64,000 bases of DNA. It comes from Sulfurospirillum_A sp029027265 (GTDB lineage: Bacteria; Campylobacterota; Campylobacteria; Campylobacterales; Sulfurospirillaceae). The DNA lies in contig CP093061.1 of the NCBI GenBank assembly GCA_029027265.1, forward strand, positions 2,232,001-2,296,000. The letters run 5' to 3'. The position numbers were made by a program, and so were the translations under genes. Within the stretch, counting starts at the first letter, position 1. Every line of letters begins with the position of its first letter. Below, in pieces: positions 60,878 through 64,000 of the stretch. The notes under the pieces are model-generated. The model was not told where the DNA came from, did no database searches, and was given only the letters and a program-made list of their open reading frames with translations.

Positions 60878-61949
60878 TCTACTAAATAAAATTCTTTTCA
60901 AAATAAGAAAAAAACAAAACCATACAAAAGAATTAAAAAAAATAATAATAGTTTCAAACACTGCATTAGGAGATACAATACTCTCTACACCAGTAATAAA
61001 AACTCTAAGAAAAAGTTTTCCTAATATATATATAGCTTTTATGATAAATAAAAATACATATCCGCTTTTTAAAGATTATGAGTATGTAGACAAAGTTATA
61101 GTTTATAACAAAAGTTTTGTTGGAATAATAAAACATGCACTATATATCAAAAAAGAAAAATTTGACTCTATCTTTTTAACACATTCAAATGGTCCTCAAG
61201 ATCTTTTTATGGTATTAGCATCAAATGTAACAAATATACATAAAGCAATCAATTATCCAAGTAAAGTTTCATTTGAGTTTTTAGAACTTATAAAAAACAG
61301 CACATACGGTGACAAACATCAACACATCATAGAACATAGATTAGATACCATACGATATCTAAATCCATCTATAATAGACACAACCATAGACTTACCAAAA
61401 AAGTTTTATCAAAAATCAAACAAAAATACTGATGAATTATTAATTGGTATTCAATTAGGTGCTGCTGATATATATAAAATGTGGTCTATAGAAAATTTCA
61501 TTGAATTAACAAACAGAATATTACAAGTAAATAAAAAAATAAAAATTATTCTACTAGGCGTTAAAGAGGAACAAACATTGGCACTCCAATTACGACAATA
61601 TGCTGTAGATAAAAAAAGGATTATAAACTATTGTGGAAAAACGGCTATTGAAGAACTTCCTTCCCTTATCAACTCTTTAGATTTGTTAATTACGAATGAT
61701 ACAGGAACACTTCATTTAGCCATTGCATTAAGAAAAAATAGTATATCTCTTTTTTCTCCAACAGATTCAAAAATATTTGGTCCATATCAAGATTTTGAGT
61801 TACACTCAATTATTCAAAAAAATGGTGATTTCATCAATAAAAAACCAAAAAAAGAGAGAAATCAAGACGCAATGAACATCATAACAGTAAATGAAGTTTA
61901 TAAAAAGACAATATCACAGATAAATAGGATAAATAAATGTGTGGAATAG
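60861..61949 (+). CDS. Family 9 glycosyltransferase (heptosyltransferase-like)
   Basis: The 362-residue protein has a basic N-terminus and then IIVSNTALGDTILSTPVIKTL, ADIYKMWSIENFIELTNR, LLITNDTGTLHLAIAL and ISLFSPTDSKIFGPYQ, all GT9 features. It is more divergent than waaC or the RfaQ-like enzyme. It overlaps asnB by 13 bases. It may add an outer-core residue. Confidence 0.84.
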   Translation: MKKIINLLNKILFKIRKKQNHTKELKKIIIVSNTALGDTILSTPVIKTLRKSFPNIYIAFMINKNTYPLFKDYEYVDKVIVYNKSFVGIIKHALYIKKEKFDSIFLTHSNGPQDLFMVLASNVTNIHKAINYPSKVSFEFLELIKNSTYGDKHQHIIEHRLDTIRYLNPSIIDTTIDLPKKFYQKSNKNTDELLIGIQLGAADIYKMWSIENFIELTNRILQVNKKIKIILLGVKEEQTLALQLRQYAVDKKRIINYCGKTAIEELPSLINSLDLLITNDTGTLHLAIALRKNSISLFSPTDSKIFGPYQDFELHSIIQKNGDFINKKPKKERNQDAMNIITVNEVYKKTISQINRINKCVE

Positions 61950-63862
61950 TCGGTATATATAATACTAAAAAAACTTACTCAAAATTTGACATGTCAAATA
62001 TGTTACAACACATTGCTCATAGAGGTCCAGATGATGAGGGGATTAAAGTTTTTGATACAAAAAACAACAAAAATTCTGAGAATGAAGGGGATTTAATATT
62101 TGGACATAAGCGTCTTAGTATACTAGATTTAAGTTCATTTGGACATCAACCAATGTCTACAAAAGATGGAACTTTATGGATAACGTATAATGGAGAGATA
62201 TTTAACTTTAAAGAAATACGCAAAACTCTAGAAAAAAAAGGATACTCTTTTATTTCTCACACTGATACAGAAGTAATTCTTTATGCATATCAAGAATATG
62301 GAGTAAAATGCTTAGATTTATTTAGAGGATTTTTTGCATTTTGTATTTATGATATAAAAAAAGAAGAATTATTTTTAGCTCGTGATAGACTTGGTTCGAA
62401 GCCTTTAAAATACTATTTTGATGGAAGCACATTTGCATTTGCATCAGAGATGAAATCCTTTTATCCCATAAAAGAAATTAAAAAAAGAGTTAGCTTAACC
62501 TCTATAAGTGAATATCTCTCTTTAAAATACATACCTGCTCCGGCAACTATATTTAAAGATATATACAAATTATGCGCTGGTAAATATATGATTTTTTCAC
62601 TCAAAAATAGAAGCCTAAAGATAGAAAAATACTGGGAACCTACGTTTGAGCCAAAAATAAATATACCATACCAAGAGGCAAAAGAAAAAACAAAAAGTAT
62701 TCTTGCAGACTCTATAAATATTAGAATGATTTCAGATGTTCCTGTAGGGGTCTTTTTAAGTGGAGGAATTGATTCATCTTCCATTGTTGCACTTTTAAGA
62801 GAGAAAGAGAAAAATGAAATAAATACCTACTCAGTTGGTTTTAGTGATGCAAAATTTGACGAAAGAAAATATGCAAGAGAAATATCTCAAATCTTTGATA
62901 CAAATCACAAAGAATTTTTAGTTGAACCTAATCTAAAAGATGATTTAGAGATGATAGTCAATAATTATGATGAACCATTTGCTGACCCATCTATGATACC
63001 AACCTATTATCTTGCTAAAGAAGTTTCAAAACACGTTAAAGTCGTTCTTGGAGGTGATGGAGCTGATGAGATGCTAGGAGGATACAAAAGATATAGTATT
63101 CACGCAAGAAATGGTTTTTTAAATATTTTACCCAAAAGTATATTTAATTTTAATAACTCTTTGCTAGCTCATATACCTTATGGCTCAAACAAAAGTAAAG
63201 GATACGGAAAAGTTGCAAGAGTTCTTGAATCACTTAGTGGAGATTTGATAGCTACTTACTATCTAAGATTAACTGGATACTCTAAAAAACAAAAATTTGA
63301 CTTGCTAAACAGTGATTTATCACAAATACAAGTTCCTATTTGGAACAATGAAATTTACAATTACTTCGAACAAAATAGAAATTTATCAAATTTAGATAAA
63401 CTAATGGCTATAGATCAAATCACTCATTTACCTGAATATATCTTAACCAAATCTGATATATCAGGTATGGCTAGTGGACTTGAAGCTCGTGCACCTTTTA
63501 TAGACGTAAATTTTATTGATTGGGTAAATAAACTGAACTCTTCTTATAAAACTAAAAACTATAGTAAAAGAATTCTAAAAGATATGCTACAAGAAACTGG
63601 TGTTCCAGACCACATCATTCACAGAAAAAAAGCAGGATTTACTCCACCTTTAAGAAATTGGCTCAAAGAAGAAAATGAATTATTAAAGCATTTTATGTTA
63701 GATATAAATTCTCCTCTCTCATTTTTCAGCAAAGATATAATGAAAAAAATGTATAATTATAATCTTTTAAACGATTATAATTTATCAAATCATTTGTGGA
63801 TTCTTTTGGTATTAGGTATATGGCTAGAAACTAATAAAGATTATATAGAGGTTGAATTTTAA
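61937..63862 (+). CDS. asnB: Asparagine synthase (glutamine-hydrolysing) family protein
   Basis: The 641-residue protein has the class II glutaminase domain with Cys2 (MCGIVGIYNTKK), HRGPDDEG, YNGEIFNF and the ATP PP-loop domain VFLSGGIDSSSIVAL near residue 275, then GGDGADEMLGGYKRY and KSDISGMASGLEARAPF. The motifs for both half-reactions are intact. Within an LPS-core operon such proteins may amidate a sugar carboxylate rather than make free asparagine, but that is inference. The gene symbol is by family. Its stop shares one base with the next start. Confidence 0.88.
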   Translation: MCGIVGIYNTKKTYSKFDMSNMLQHIAHRGPDDEGIKVFDTKNNKNSENEGDLIFGHKRLSILDLSSFGHQPMSTKDGTLWITYNGEIFNFKEIRKTLEKKGYSFISHTDTEVILYAYQEYGVKCLDLFRGFFAFCIYDIKKEELFLARDRLGSKPLKYYFDGSTFAFASEMKSFYPIKEIKKRVSLTSISEYLSLKYIPAPATIFKDIYKLCAGKYMIFSLKNRSLKIEKYWEPTFEPKINIPYQEAKEKTKSILADSINIRMISDVPVGVFLSGGIDSSSIVALLREKEKNEINTYSVGFSDAKFDERKYAREISQIFDTNHKEFLVEPNLKDDLEMIVNNYDEPFADPSMIPTYYLAKEVSKHVKVVLGGDGADEMLGGYKRYSIHARNGFLNILPKSIFNFNNSLLAHIPYGSNKSKGYGKVARVLESLSGDLIATYYLRLTGYSKKQKFDLLNSDLSQIQVPIWNNEIYNYFEQNRNLSNLDKLMAIDQITHLPEYILTKSDISGMASGLEARAPFIDVNFIDWVNKLNSSYKTKNYSKRILKDMLQETGVPDHIIHRKKAGFTPPLRNWLKEENELLKHFMLDINSPLSFFSKDIMKKMYNYNLLNDYNLSNHLWILLVLGIWLETNKDYIEVEF

Positions 63863-64000
63863 TGATAGATTTAAAAAATAAAAAAATTCTTTTAGTACGC
63901 AATGACAATGTAGGTGACTTGATATGTACTACTCCTTCAATTGAAGCATTAAGAAAAAAGTATCCTAACAATCAAATAGATATAGTTGTAAATAGCTATA
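63862..64000 (+). CDS. Family 9 glycosyltransferase, N-terminal part cut by the window edge
   Basis: The frame begins at ATG 63862-63864 (TAATG junction with asnB) and runs off the right edge. The visible residues (KKILLVRNDNVGDLICTTP, then SIEALRKKYP) are the GT9 N-terminus: a strand, Arg, Asp, Gly-Asp and the following helix. It would be the fourth GT9-type gene of this operon. Confidence 0.85.
   Translation, partial: MIDLKNKKILLVRNDNVGDLICTTPSIEALRKKYPNNQIDIVVNSY

Overview
The window is an AT-rich chromosomal segment that looks like a Campylobacterota genome, most likely a Sulfurimonas-type organism. The reasons are the housekeeping run pssA, psd-like, ftsH, prmA, cheY, hisA, hisH, the Campylobacter-style pgl/ptm/leg gene families, very tight gene packing, and short T/A-rich promoters with TATAAT boxes and no clear -35. 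The species call is inference. No rRNA, tRNA, CRISPR array or intact insertion sequence was seen. No gene-free stretch exceeds 300 bases.

Layout. (1) 0.2-7.8 kb, minus strand: phospholipid genes, FtsH, PrmA, CheY, HisA/HisH, a sensor-like membrane protein and a PIN toxin-antitoxin pair. (2) 7.8-13.9 kb, minus: a PglF-type sugar dehydratase, an OmpA/MotB-like protein paired with a helix-hairpin-helix/proton-channel fusion, an STT3/PglB oligosaccharyltransferase and a WecA/WbpL-like initiating transferase. (3) 13.9-31.9 kb, minus: an O-antigen-type cluster with glycosyltransferases, Wzy-like polymerase, Wzx flippase, a CDP-glucose branch (rfbF, rfbG, cupin epimerase, reductase), a dTDP branch (rfbA, rfbB, rfbC, CapF-like reductase), acetyltransferases and a carbamoyltransferase. 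(4) 32-48.5 kb, minus: a legionaminic-acid-type nonulosonate pathway (ptmA, B, E, F; legB, C, H, I, G) with an amidotransferase/HisH2/HisF2 trio, a PIG-L deacetylase and a MaoC-GNAT fusion. It is interrupted by accessory genes: a Schlafen/AlbA_2 protein, an ORF6N protein, and a SLOG plus phosphoribosyltransferase pair bordered by severed gene starts. (5) 48.5-56.1 kb, minus: ugd, wzz, a periplasmic-type DNA ligase, galU, pgi, UDP-glucuronate epimerase and phosphomannomutase. (6) 56.2-64 kb, plus: a divergent LPS-core operon (waaC, lipid A acyltransferase, several GT9/GT4/GT2 enzymes, an AsnB-type amidotransferase), running off the right edge.

Together the genes make activated sugars, assemble an oligosaccharide on a lipid carrier, flip, polymerise and length-control it, and build the LPS core. 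STT3 offers a route to protein.

The most notable observations are these. The palindrome TACATGTA occurs 20 times in the flanks and was not found between about 12.3 and 48.3 kb. A periplasmic HhH domain is fused to a MotA/ExbB-like channel, apparently starting at ATT. A full-length rfbB has ATA where ATG is expected. The Psd-like protein lacks the pyruvoyl serine. A small accessory island sits inside the legionaminic locus, bounded by gene remnants and a 19-bp direct repeat.
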